A model generated the notes under the pieces. It searched no databases, had not been told where the DNA came from, and worked only from the letters and a program-made list of their open reading frames with translations. DNA of 64,000 bases from Chromobotia macracanthus (Eukaryota; Chordata; Actinopteri; Cypriniformes; Botiidae), in the NCBI GenBank assembly GCA_036877525.1, contig JAZGTH010000014.1, forward strand, positions 4,414,501 through 4,478,500. Reading direction: 5' to 3'. The translations under genes and the position numbers were made by a program. Below, in pieces: positions 37,702 to 45,394 of the stretch. Each line of letters starts with the position of its first letter. Position 1 is the stretch's first letter.

Positions 37702-39641
37702 CTGGAATGGTAAGGACTTTCCATTGACTTCTGTTGTTATTCTGAGTTAATGTTTTCTATCTCCTAAACCTCACATAAACTTTACTGCATATTTAAATTG
37801 CCATTAGCAGTCTATTTAGTATGTGTTTAGTATGTTTCTTGTATGTTTTTTGTTAAAACAAACTTTAAAATAATCTGTTGTGTTTTATCGGCTCAGTAGT
37901 AAGTGTAGTCAGTCTAGATCAGAATGGAACAATTGCTGTTACAGTTTAAGGCAGTAATTTTCATATACAGTATCACTTTTATTTCCTTGTATTCTGTATT
38001 TGAGGTTTAGTGCCTGAGTATTAAATGACATGCACAACCAGTGGCTGTCTGTGTTTAATGCTTTGTTTTTATTTTCTCAGGTAAGGCGAGCAATCCAACA
38101 GTTGTTCTTCCCAAATAAAACCTTCTGGTGGCCACGTCACATTGCTATAGCAGTAACCCTCCTCACCCTCATCAACTTACTGGTCATCTTCGCCCCAAAC
38201 ATCCTGGGCATTTTTGGGGTCATCGGTGGGTGTGCTGCTCTTGGCTCTGATATTATTCTAGACTCTTCGCAGTGCTAGTCTGATTCATTCTTTCTTTGAA
38301 TGTTTTATAAGGTGCAGCATAGCATATAGTGGCAGATAGTTAGATGTTGCCATAGCAACCTTAAAGACCTCATCGACTTTTTTATTTCAGATTATAACCT
38401 AGCTAACACTGGCTAACATGCTTTAAAAAATCTCAAAAGTTTTTGAAAAACTCTTCTTGCACTAATTTTAGTAGAACTTTTTTATCAGTATATACCATGT
38501 ATCAAAAACATTACTCTTAAGTTATTAGAGGAACATTAGGAAAACATTTTTACAATTTAAATTGTTAGCTGGGAATACTGGAATATGAAGGTCTTAGCTT
38601 ACAGTATGCATCATGTTTTTATTTTGCTACAGGTGCCACGTCCGCGCCATGTCTCATCTTTATATTCCCAGCTGTGTTCTATATCCGCATTGTGCCAGAG
38701 GAAGAGGAACCATTGCGCTCATTGCCGAAAATCCTCGTAAGTACTTTCAGACATATTTGATTTCTCCTCAGTTTTTCACCATGAGATCTAGTTCCTTACC
38801 ACTTCCTAGAACATGGATCATTAGAACATAGATCAGCATAGAACTTAAATAAGGGTTCCCTGAAAACGAATCATGCAAAGAGCTTTGTAAATCCCTTCTG
38901 TGTATTGTAGACTGTGTGACCCAAAACCACTGTAAACTAATTACCCTCAAGTTACAGCAAACTACTGCAGGCTAAAGGTGGACAGGTTTGGAAAGACACA
39001 TAATTCCTAACAGTATTTGTGATTTTAAACTGGACTAAACTTATTTTTGACATCCAGAGTTTTACTATGGAGATGAAAAGAGTGTTAATGAAAACTGTTT
39101 AGAAATGTCCAGGTCAAAAGAATCAAAAGATAAACAAAGATAAAAAATTAAAGCTTGTGTTTTGCATTACAAAAATAAAGCCTGTTTCAAAGACCAATAA
39201 AATATTATTTTATTGTATTTTGTCATTTTTTTTACATGACAATTAAGCCATTTTATTCCTCTCCTGTCCTATACTGTATAACAGTAATGAGTGTTTGGGA
39301 GGGAAATATGTAATGATTCAACAAATTGTCATGACCCTAACACAGACTTCATTTTCTCTATACAAACGTTTTTATTTCTTGCGTTTTCAATTTTTGAGTT
39401 GAAATATGACCCCAACATTTCTTTATGAGATTCAGCCAATCATATGTATGGTTACTTAGATTACATAATTGATTTGCAGTCATGTGACCATCCATAATAC
39501 TCTTCTCTCTCTCTGTTTCTCTCTTTTCATCCATAGGCTGCGTGCTTTGCCTTGTTAGGAGTCTTATTTATGATAATGAGCCTGAGCTTCATCATCATTG
39601 ACTGGACGTCAGGGAACAGCAAAGGAAGCAGTGGTCATTAG
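21635..39641 (+). CDS. slc38a3: Sodium-coupled neutral amino acid transporter 3 (SNAT3), 15 coding exons
   Basis: This gene encodes a plasma-membrane Na+-coupled, H+-antiporting system N carrier for glutamine, histidine and asparagine, of the SLC38 branch of the APC superfamily. Joining the 15 coding exons gives 1521 bases: 506 residues and a stop, against 504 in human SNAT3. All introns are GT-AG and all phases agree. Recognisable segments in order are the cytosolic tail to KKTPRFTDFEGKTSF (residues 57-71), TM1 FNLGNAIMGSGILGLAY (76-92), the TM2 region, GIRAYEQLGYRAFG (128-141), TM3-5, the extracellular loop 240-287, AFAFVCHPEVLPIYTEL (296-312), CVRVAVLTAVTLTVP (370-384), NILGIFGVIGATSAP (429-443), and the last helix to IIIDW. 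Asn77 and Thr380 match residues linked to Na+ binding in mammalian SNATs. The loop has sequons at N251 and N258, and cysteines 243 and 277, placed like the disulphide pair of SNAT2. Identity as SNAT3 and not SNAT5 rests on overall match and linkage to gnai2. The a or b teleost paralogue is unresolved. Confidence 0.95.
21845..22135 (+). mobile_element. CCCAGCTAAC MITE, copy D (3' end lost)
   Basis: It begins CCTAGCTAACAATTTTAGG, then GTTGTAGAAACGTTTC. The interior keeps GTCCAAGTTTTTAGACATTG, TTGCTTGGTTAAGAATGTT and GAGAGAACTTTTAGAGAAG, then ends without a right terminal repeat. It lies in slc38a3 intron 2, about 105 bases past the exon 2 donor. Confidence 0.75.
23012..23099 (+). CDS. slc38a3: slc38a3 exon 3
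   Basis: The acceptor is CCGACAG|AACC and the donor GAT|GTACGT. It encodes residues 35-64, ending in the conserved KKTPRFTD motif of SNAT3/SNAT5. It starts in phase 2 and ends in phase 0. Intron 2 upstream is 1273 bases and contains MITE copy D. Confidence 0.93.
23193..23483 (+). mobile_element. CCCAGCTAAC MITE, copy E
   Basis: Perfect termini CCCAGCTAAC (23193) and GTTAGCTGGG (ending 23483) enclose the family interior: TTGTAAGAACGTTTCTC, TTGCTTGGTTATAAGAAC and GAACATTCCGAGAATG-like blocks. The flanks are AA and TG, so a TA duplication is not preserved. The element fills 291 of the 439 bases of slc38a3 intron 3. Confidence 0.8.
23539..23654 (+). CDS. slc38a3: slc38a3 exon 4
   Basis: The acceptor is TTGCTCAG|TTTG and the donor GT|GTAAGT. 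It encodes residues 65-102 and two bases of codon 103: the FEGKTSFGMSVFN lead-in and TM1 with NAIMGSGILGLAYAMANTG. Asn77 lies in this exon. Human SNAT3 has Ser where this protein has Gly79. Confidence 0.95.
24025..24190 (+). mobile_element. Diverged tRNA-derived SINE
   Basis: It carries a degraded tRNA-like head followed by CACCATTGTGCCCTTGTGCC, AGCCACTTAATCCCATGTTG, CCTTGGGGG and TGTAAATTGCTTTAGATACAAG. This order matches the common fish SINE tail (ccttgagcaaggcacttaa, then taaatcgctttggataa). It is related to the minus-strand copy at 1905. Confidence 0.6.
24505..24602. repeat. Compound TG/TA microsatellite
   Basis: TGTGTATATATACATATGTG leads into about 15 TG units (24530-24560), then CACACGTATATACACAG and a (TA)n stretch. 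The alternating purine-pyrimidine pattern is compatible with Z-DNA. Confidence 0.9.
27541..27614 (+). CDS. slc38a3: slc38a3 exon 5
   Basis: The acceptor is GTGTCTCAG|AATT and the donor GTAG|GTAAGT. It encodes residues 103-127 and one base of codon 128. It completes TM2 (ILLTAVAGLSLYSIHLLL) and the KSSGVV motif shared with mammalian SNAT3. Confidence 0.95.
28638..28730 (+). CDS. slc38a3: slc38a3 exon 6
   Basis: The acceptor is TGTTCAG|GTATT and the donor GGAG|GTAAGA. It encodes residues 128-158 plus one base: IRAYEQLGYRAFGTPGKMA and ITLQNIG. Intron 5 upstream (27615-28637) holds only AT-rich sequence. A short (CA)n run follows the exon near 28800. Confidence 0.95.
29314..29395 (+). CDS. slc38a3: slc38a3 exon 7
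   Basis: The acceptor is TCTTAAAG|CCATG and the donor CGGG|GTGAGT. It encodes residues 159-185 plus two bases: AMSSYLYIVKYEFPLVIQAF and the variable KVDNLSG loop. Confidence 0.94.
29396..31879 (+). other. slc38a3: slc38a3 intron 7
   Basis: A 2.5 kb intron without a recognised exon. Overlapping opposite-strand open frames near 30031-30515 contain TGTGTG-rich DNA and resemble no protein I know. No clear transposon ends were seen. Confidence 0.7.
31880..31962 (+). CDS. slc38a3: slc38a3 exon 8
   Basis: The acceptor is GTTTTACAG|AGAG and the donor CTGG|GTAAGT. It encodes residues 186-213 plus one base: EWYLNGNYLVIIVS and IILPLALMKQL, the transmembrane segment before the LGYLGY turn. Confidence 0.95.
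32228..32286 (+). CDS. slc38a3: slc38a3 exon 9
   Basis: The acceptor is TGTTTCAG|GGTAC and the donor GCG|GTATGT. It encodes residues 214-233, GYLGYTSGFSLTCMVFFLIA, nearly identical to the mammalian segment. At 59 bases it is the smallest coding exon, and intron 8 before it is only 265 bases. Confidence 0.95.
32287..33958 (+). other. slc38a3: slc38a3 intron 9
   Basis: A 1.7 kb intron containing a MITE at 33543-33854 and a pyrimidine-rich CTCTGCTCTCCTCTGCTC stretch near 32700-32790. No exon was recognised. Confidence 0.75.
33543..33854. mobile_element. MITE with AAAGGCAGGGTAGGCGATTT-type ends
   Basis: The left end TAAAGGCAGGGTAGGCGATTT and right end AAATTGCCTACACTACCTTTA are imperfect inverted repeats. 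The interior has GGAGACGTGGCTTTGGAAGG and a TATA-rich core. It resembles a widespread cyprinid non-autonomous element and has no coding capacity. It ends about 105 bases before exon 10. Confidence 0.65.
33959..34120 (+). CDS. slc38a3: slc38a3 exon 10
   Basis: The acceptor is CTCTTCAG|GTGAT and the donor ACACAG|GTGTGT. It encodes residues 234-287 in phase 0: VIYKKFQVPCP, then the variable extracellular loop with sequons N251-R-T and N258-T-S, and finally CTPRMFNLNTQ. Cys243 and Cys277 bracket the loop, as in other SNATs. This is the least conserved part of the protein. Confidence 0.94.
34121..35327 (+). other. slc38a3: slc38a3 intron 10
   Basis: 1.2 kb of AT-rich sequence. I see no exon, no clear transposon ends and no long simple repeat. 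Confidence 0.7.
35328..35407 (+). CDS. slc38a3: slc38a3 exon 11
   Basis: The acceptor is TTAATCAG|ACGG and the donor GCAA|GTAAGT. It encodes residues 288-313 plus two bases: TAYTVPILAFAFVCHPEVLP then IYTELR. This is one of the most strongly conserved SLC38 blocks. Confidence 0.95.
35430..35757 (-). mobile_element. CCCAGCTAAC MITE, copy F (worn, inverted)
   Basis: The family interior is in reverse orientation: TTTTTGTAACGTTATCATAT, TTCTTAAGTTGTTAGTGG, GAATAATGCTCTTATAACC and AACCTAAAATGG, ending ATAGCTGGGGA. The termini are degraded. It starts about 22 bases past the exon 11 donor, so it occupies the 5' part of intron 11. Confidence 0.65.
36156..36315 (+). mobile_element. tRNA-derived SINE, copy 1 (intron 11)
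   Basis: The tRNA-like head has an A box (TAGCTCATCTGGTAGCGC) and a B box (GGTTTGATCCC), then CAGGAA. Its tail is ATGTACTGTAAATCGCTTTAG, then GTGGCTGCCAAATGTATAAA. It is not a tRNA gene because the stems are incomplete. It ends about 80 bases before exon 12. Confidence 0.8.
36395..36495 (+). CDS. slc38a3: slc38a3 exon 12
   Basis: The acceptor is GTTTTCAG|CCCA and the donor TCG|GTAAGG. It encodes residues 314-347 plus one base: NPTKAKMQHVSNISIGVM and YFLAALFGYLTF. The exon sits between two same-strand SINEs. Confidence 0.95.
36549..36699 (+). mobile_element. tRNA-derived SINE, copy 2 (intron 12)
   Basis: The head is CTGTAGCTTAATTGATAGAG with a GGTATGATTCC B box. The tail is TGCACTGAAAGTCACTTTGG, then ATAAAAGCGTCTGCCAAAAT, ending in ATAAATG. 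It is the same family and orientation as the copy at 36156 and starts about 55 bases after exon 12. Confidence 0.8.
37264..37281 (-). promoter_or_regulatory. CTCF-like binding motif, minus strand
   Basis: On the minus strand it reads GGCCACCAGAGGGTGTGC, which contains the CTCF core CCACCAGAGGG. It lies in slc38a3 intron 12, about 100 bases before exon 13, and faces the + strand motif at 110. Confidence 0.5.
37380..37504 (+). CDS. slc38a3: slc38a3 exon 13
   Basis: The acceptor is GTGTGTAG|ATAA and the donor TTTCCT|GTAAGT. It encodes residues 348-389: DKVEAELLHTYSQIDPYD, then CVRVAVLTAVTLTVPIVLFP. Thr380 corresponds to the helix-8 threonine linked to Na+ coupling in SLC38 carriers. Confidence 0.95.
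37659..37698. repeat. (CA)n microsatellite
   Basis: About 20 AC units without interruption in slc38a3 intron 13, 155 bases past the exon 13 donor. Confidence 0.95.
38081..38225 (+). CDS. slc38a3: slc38a3 exon 14
   Basis: The acceptor is TTTCTCAG|GTAAG and the donor ATCG|GTGGGT, the weakest donor of the gene. It encodes residues 390-437 plus one base: VRRAIQQLFFPNKTFWWPRH, then the transmembrane segment INLLVIFAPNILGIFGVI. The first bases of the exon (GTAAGG) themselves look like a donor. Confidence 0.95.
38398..38573 (-). mobile_element. CCCAGCTAAC MITE, copy G (internally deleted, inverted)
   Basis: The left end is CCTAGCTAACACTGGCTAAC. The interior has TATCAGTATATACCATGTAT, CAAAAACATTACTCTTAAG and AGAGGAACATTAGG. 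The right end is AATTGTTAGCTGGG. At 176 bases it is half the length of copy A. It lies in the 407-base intron 14, about 60 bases before exon 15. Confidence 0.75.
38633..38736 (+). CDS. slc38a3: slc38a3 exon 15
   Basis: The acceptor is TTGCTACAG|GTGCC and the donor CCTC|GTAAGT. It encodes residues 438-472: GATSAPCLIFIFPAVFYIR, then IVPEEEEPLRSLPKIL. The acidic EEEE loop corresponds to the TEKE loop of the human protein. Confidence 0.95.
39537..39641 (+). CDS. slc38a3: slc38a3 exon 16 (last coding exon and stop)
   Basis: The acceptor is CATCCATAG|GCTG. It encodes residues 473-506, AACFALLGVLFMIMSLSFII then IDWTSGNSKGSSGH, followed by TAG at 39639. The SLSFIIIDW end is diagnostic of SNAT3/SNAT5. 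The 3' UTR follows directly. Confidence 0.95.
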   Translation, partial: AACFALLGVLFMIMSLSFIIIDWTSGNSKGSSGH

Positions 39642-39958
39642 ATCTTGTCTGCTGTTGGTTTATGCTTTTTTATACAGTATATATATATATATATATATAT
39701 ATTTGATTATTTGGGGTCAGTAGTTAGGAAGGATGCATAATCTCTTATTTGTCATTTATTTGTCAGTAAAACAATTATTTACAGATTATTATTTACAGAT
39801 TCCTAGAATGTCAACTCTTTTGCATTATTCATACCATTTTTTGTTACTGCATGTGCTGTACAAATGGCTGTTTTCATCTGGGTGTTGCTCCATCTCAGGT
39901 TGGCATTAATTCCATTCAGAAGCCATCCATTTTTAATATAGACAGGTTGGGGCTTTGA

Positions 39959-39964
39959 AATAAA
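39959..39964 (+). terminator. slc38a3: Proximal polyadenylation signal AATAAA
   Basis: This is the first canonical hexamer, 318 bases after the slc38a3 stop, followed by TTTGTTGTTAAAC (T/G-rich). Cleavage here would end the transcript just before MITE copy H. Confidence 0.5.
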
Positions 39965-39998
39965 TTTGTTGTTAAACAAGTATGATAGTAAGGAACTA

Positions 39999-40275
39999 CC
40001 CAGCTAACAAGGAACGTTCTTAGAATGTTGGCTAACGTTCTCTCAAAGTTATCAGAAAAGTTTTCGCAGTAACAGTAGTAGAACCTTTTTTAACATTATA
40101 TATCATATCAGAAACATTATTCGTTACAGAATTAAAAAGTGTTTCAATAACATTCTTATAACAATAACATAAATATAATGTCTAAAACAACGTTACTACA
40201 ACTTTCAAAATAATGTTTTTGTTACTTAATGGAAACGTTAGGTAAACGATCTTACAACCTAAATTGTTAGCCGGG
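39999..40275 (-). mobile_element. CCCAGCTAAC MITE, copy H (TA-flanked, inverted)
   Basis: CCCAGCTAACAAGGAACGTT at the left and AATTGTTAGCCGGG at the right are each bordered by TA (39997-39998 and 40276-40277). The interior is the reverse of copy A and has many intact AACGTT words. It lies in the slc38a3 3' UTR or just beyond it. Confidence 0.8.
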
Positions 40276-42538
40276 TAGAAGATTCAGCATTATTGCTTGA
40301 AAATTAAAACCTGTGACAGATAAACCCACAATACGTGCCATAGTAACAGCACATGCAGTATGCAGACCACAGAGGCTGCAAACAAAAGGGATTCTGCATT
40401 CTAACCAAACGGACTCGCTTAATATCACATTAAGTCACTTAATATCACAACCTTTGACGTTTGGTTCACTAGAGATTATAAATCACAGCGCTCTGTGCTG
40501 AGGGTTAGTGGTTATTAAAAGCCTACGCTACACTTTTAATTGGGATGTCATCATATCTCATCTTCGATATAGCAATACTCTGTGCAATAGTTGGCTGTGA
40601 GAGATCTGACACTGAAAGCTGTTGAGAGGTTGTTGCCACGGCAACGCGTGACCTCTTGTTGAATCCCGACTTGGCTGCAGTCTATTACACAATTTCAAAT
40701 TTATGCAAAGTGTACGTTTAGTACCACAGATACACTGTACATGTATCACATTTTTATATGGATTTATAAAGTTTATCCTTTTTACAGTATTTAGAGATAT
40801 ATATGAATAGATATATGAGCATAAATATACATATATATATAATATATATGAACATTTTGGTTTATCTGGTATATATTATGTCCTTTCACAGTATTCTTAT
40901 CTTTAAAAGGTTGATACATGATAAAACATGATAGATTTATGCACAGTTTCCACAGTGACAAGATAAAAAGCACATTTTAAATAAGTTTTATAAATACTGC
41001 TGGTTGCAATAAGAAAGCACAGACTGGAAAGCACAGTTAATCGTAGGGTCAGTTTATCATGAGCTCATACACGTCCTGCTGACTTTGACATTCTCTGGAT
41101 TTATATACAGAGATAACCAAAAAACAAATATTCACAGGGTCATCTCCTTGATTGGAGAAACAAATGATGCATTGGTGCACATTAATGATTTAGTTACTGG
41201 GCGAAACCGCCTCGACACAGCGTAGACAGGTAGTAATGTTCCCCAGATCTGTATTAGACTTCCCTGTATTATTGAGTTATAGTTTTAGGTAGGGTTGAGA
41301 GACCTTTAACTCAAGTTGTTGCTGGTTTCAGAGGTTAGCTCCCACACAGTGTCATTTGGCGATAACTAATAACTAAACTGTAGCACTTTCAGTTAAAACA
41401 CAAGTTTATCTCTAGTGACCAATTGCAATTAATTATGTAATCATATATTATTCATATATTTTGTAGACAGTTATATGAACAAAACCTATGTACTACTAAC
41501 TATAAAGTGGTCTAAGAAAAAATACTAAGTAATGTGTGAATGTCTAACATGGTACATCTTTATTTTGTTGTAGTCTTTGTAATTGAAACTCATCCTGAAT
41601 ATTATAAATGAAGCACTTACTGGCCCATCATGATCTAAGTGGTAACACTGTGGTGTTTTAGTGCGTGTAAGTGTGTGAACTTGTGTGTTTTCTCCTCACT
41701 TACGGAGACAGAATACTTCAGTCAGTGAATGTACTGTAACGGGCTAAAAGATGTTTAAATGAGATGTGCATTTATATTGTGGTACTGTTTTTTTTAAGTT
41801 TGTCTGTTGAATTAATGTTTAATGGATAGACCAGCCACATATAAATAAATGATCATTTCTGTGAACCAGTATCAGCATAATTACATCTTGATATTTATCT
41901 TCAGTGTTTTAAATATCCCTGGTGCTGCATCAAGGGCCTGTCAGACAGCAGAGACACTGTAATATATTAAAGATACAATCTGTACTTCCTAAAATATGTG
42001 TTGGGGCCTGTCACAAAAGAGATGTGCTGTTTTCTGTTTATTATATCCAGATCCATGATGTTCCTCTTGAGTAATTTACTGGTTGCATATGTATGAGTGC
42101 TTCATTGTCATAGCCCAAAGCACTCATCATTTGTTTAAACTTTTTGGTCAAGAAATATTGATTGTGTGTTCTGGTAATGATGATATGTTAACCGTAGTGG
42201 TATTTTCTCACAGATCATTGTGGTTTATTAAGCACAAAAGTGTTCCGTTGTCCCAGCAGTGTGTGTGTTTTAATGTATGTCCACATGCTTGAGACGTGTA
42301 TGTGCTAGTTGTCAAAGAACTGCCAGTATTCTGTCCCTACTTAAAAATGGCTCTTAAAGATTCCTGATTCCTTTGGTTCTGAATGTGAATTTCAGAAAAA
42401 CAATAATAAATGATATTTTGCATATAGAGAAAATGAAGCCCTTTATGTTCATTTCAAAGCACCACATCCTTATTAAAATCATTATGAAGGCAGTGCAACA
42501 AGTTTTACGAATGCTTTATGATTTAAAAACTATTGTGT

Positions 42539-42642
42539 TCCTGCAGCTCAACCTGTAGCACATGGTGCTTCCAAGCCGAGATTTGGGTTCGATTCCCAGG
42601 GAACCAATGATTAAAATTGTTTTCCAAATGCAGAAATGTATT
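42539..42642 (+). mobile_element. tRNA-derived SINE fragment
   Basis: The head is CCTGCAGCTCAACCTGTAGC with an intact B box (GGGTTCGATTCCCAGGGAAC) and a short degraded tail, TTTTCCAAATGCAGAAATG. It is the same family as the copies around exon 12. If the long 3' UTR is used, the element is part of the slc38a3 mRNA. Confidence 0.75.
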
Positions 42643-43581
42643 TCATCACCGAGCAATGAGAATAAGATTCTGTTTACACTATGATTATGAGAATTTGGGG
42701 TAATTTGGGGGTTCTTGGTATGGCTAAAAAAATGCCATAATACAAAACATCTACATGGTCCTTAAAATAGGCTTCATTTTCTTTAAGCAAATGTCTTTTA
42801 TTTCTTCACCAGTTTAGAGAGATTAGCTCGTTTAAGAGTGCTTGATTGATATCATTTTGTATTTTTAAGAGAAATGACTCAATGCAGTGGATGGACCAGA
42901 CATCACCTGCATAAAGCCAATGGTATTATGATGAAGGTAGTTAACCAGTTAGATCTTACTAACTTAAAATCTCTCACCACTGTTCAGGACTGTTAATAAA
43001 CACTGTTTTTTTTTTCAAAAGTACAATCTCTGCTAAAAAGAAAACCATTAGCAGTGGTGCACCAGAAACGGGCCCAAACAACAAGTTTCCCATAATGCTG
43101 TGCTTCTGTCGCTGTGATTTTGAACGCACAGCTTTGTAGCTTCTGAGCTGACATCTGGCCTGACAGTAGCACTTTTTGAATGACCTGTGGATTGTGCTAT
43201 TATAACATCACCAAATCTGCAGAGTATCACAAGGTAGCAGAGGGAGTAAGATTTTTTCATTGTCTATTTACCAGCTGTGTGTTTGTGTCCAGTCAGCATG
43301 TTTCCCTTGTGATGCTTTGAAAATGTCATGTGTTTGTAACAGTTTTTATGATTTCATTATACTTACCTGACATTTATAAATAATGTACATAAATGTAAAC
43401 CATTTATATTACAAGCACATCTATAGTTTATATATTGTAAATAGTCAGATGATGTTTAGTCTGATGATTAAAACAATAATTTTTAAAAAATGCTTTTTAA
43501 AAAGTCAATGTATGTCTTTATTTTATGTATCCTCAATATCGAGTACATTGCTGGCAGTTAATGTACTGTAAACCGTGTTCA

Positions 43582-43587
43582 AATAAA
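43582..43587 (+). terminator. slc38a3: Distal polyadenylation signal AATAAA
   Basis: AATAAAAAGG is followed by a second AATAAA within 15 bases, in a long AT-rich tract just before the tetranucleotide array. It is a plausible end for the longest slc38a3 transcript, but I have no transcript evidence. Confidence 0.35.
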
Positions 43588-43790
43588 AAGGAATAAATAA
43601 TATTCAATATGCTATTCCGTCTTTGCTTTATTTTGCATATTTATTTTGCATATTTATTTTTCCATATTGCACACGTGGGGGCAGTATAAAACATGAAAAA
43701 CTTTGTCCATGTTCAAAACTCTTTACGCACCAACAAAACTACAGACAGACTCCATATGGAAAATTTATTTGAAGAAAGTAAATTAAATCC

Positions 43791-44654
43791 ATCTGTCTGT
43801 ATGTATGTTTATCTGTCTGTCTGTCTGTATGTTTATCTGTCTGTCTGTCTGTATGTTTATCTGTCTGTCTGTCCGTCTTGTCTGTATGTATGTTGTCTGT
43901 CTGTCTGTATGTTGTCTGTCTGTCTGTATGTATGTTCATCTGTCTGTCTGTATGTTTATCTGTCTGTATGTATGTATGTTTATCTGTCTGTCTGTATGTA
44001 TGTTTATCTGTCTGTTTATCTGTCTGTCTGTCTGTCCGTCTTGTCTGTATGTATGTTGTCTGTCTGTCTGTCTGTATGTATGTTCATCTGTCTGTCTGTA
44101 TGTTTATCTGTCTGTCTGTATGTTTATCTGTCTGTATGTATGTATGTATGTTTATCTCTCTGTCTGTATGTTTATCTGTCTGTCTGTATGTTTATCTGTC
44201 TGTATGTATGTATGTTTATTTGTCTGTCTGTCTGTATGTATGTTTATCTCTCTGTCTGTATGTTTATCTGTCTGTCTGTATGTTTATCTGTCTGTATGTA
44301 TGTATGTTTATTTGTCTGTCTGTCTGTATGTATGTTTATCTCTCTGTCTGTATGTTTATCTGTCTGTCTGTATGTTTATCTGTCTGTATGTATGTATGTT
44401 TATCTGTCTGTCTGTCTGTATGTATGTTTATCTGTCTGTCTGTTTGTCTGTATGTATGTTTATCTGTCTGTCTGTATATTTATCTGTCTATCTATCTGTC
44501 TGTATGTTTATCTGTCTGTCTGTATGTATATTTATCTGTCTGTCTGTATGTTTATCTATCTGTTTGTCTGTCTGTCTGTATGTTTATCAGTCTGTCTGTT
44601 TGTATATTTGTCTGTCTGTCTGTATGTTTATCTGTCTGTATGTATGTTTATCTA

Positions 44655-44685
<31 letters not shown>
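43791..44685. repeat. TGTC/TGTA tetranucleotide array with 92-bp higher-order unit
   Basis: About 895 bases are built from CTGT, ATGT and TTATCTGT words. The marker TTTATCTCTC occurs at 44151, 44243 and 44335, exactly 92 bases apart. The array has therefore been amplified in 92-bp blocks (23 tetramers) as well as in single tetramers. Because the unit is not a multiple of three and lacks forward stops, several + strand frames stay open for 270-420 codons of Cys-Leu-Ser-Val-Tyr repeats. These are not genes. The array stops just before the gnai2 CpG-rich promoter. Confidence 0.95.
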
Positions 44686-44739
44686 TATTGCAGGATATTT
44701 AAGGGAACGCTGTTCTGTAATAATGTTATTTATTCGAGT

Positions 44740-45394
44740 TCATTCGACCCTAAACGCGACTTTTATGTCTTGCGCACAAGCGTCATTAAACCACATTTCC
44801 CATGAGCCCCAGCGGTGGGCGTATCAGAGTGGGAGTGACGGAACCGTCGACGCTGTGTGGCGGGGAGCGACTTCAGCGGCTCGGGGTGTGGCGGATGTGA
44901 AATATTCAAATAAATCAGAGACTTCACAACCTGAAGCATCTAACGGTGTGTGTCCAGTCCCTCTATATCATTTCCGGGACAGAAGGACGAAAGCGGGGAC
45001 AAAAGGAGATTTTTTCCGCGCGTTCACGTTTGCTCGTCACCGATCGCGGGTGCCGTTTAATACCTGAGCGCAAGGGGTTGGTCCAAACTTTGTTCGCTCC
45101 AACTTTTGGGATCGCTGGATATTGTTTATTGACTTTTCCTTCCCATCCATGTGATGTTAAACTCCGGATAGCGCTTTGTCAACACCGGCTGCGGATCTTG
45201 GCGGTATCTTCAAGACGTTTCCCCGTTTGATTTGCGCCATTCAAGCCAGAAGAGGAAGTTACCGGACTCTGGTCACGGAAGACTCTTGCCGACGTCTCGC
45301 AATCGTTTTGCCCCTTGCAAAGCTTTCTACCCTTTCGTTTTTCTCCTGAAGTTACGCTCGCAAATCCGTCGCCCTGAAGCGCGCATTGGGAACC
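44740..45394 (+). promoter_or_regulatory. gnai2: gnai2 CpG-rich promoter and 5' UTR
   Basis: CpG density rises sharply after the tetranucleotide array and stays high to the start codon (GTCGACGCTGTGTGGCGGGG, GTTTGCTCGTCACCGATCGC). CCACATTTCCCATGAG at 44791 resembles a ZNF143/STAF site. A GAGTGACGGAA near 44832 resembles half a CRE. No TATA box is placed plausibly. The transcription start is not identifiable by eye. The 5' UTR would contain a start-stop ATG-TGA (45149) if it begins upstream of that point. Confidence 0.7.

Larger units (their letters stand above)
39642..43790 (+). other. slc38a3: slc38a3 3' UTR and flank
   Basis: No coding exon was recognised. A (TA)n tract lies at 39676-39702. 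The first AATAAA is at 39959, and further ones occur near 41844, 42406 and 43582, so the length of the 3' UTR (about 0.3 to about 4 kb) cannot be fixed by eye. MITE copy H and a SINE (42539) lie inside this span. A CACACGTGGGGGCAGT sequence near 43671 combines an E-box with a partial CTCF-like core. Confidence 0.6.

Noticed and set aside
43693..45067. Open frames of 274-420 codons rich in Cys-Leu-Ser-Val-Tyr
   Set aside because: They run through the TGTC/TGTA tetranucleotide array. Three overlapping forward frames are open only because the repeat lacks stop codons.
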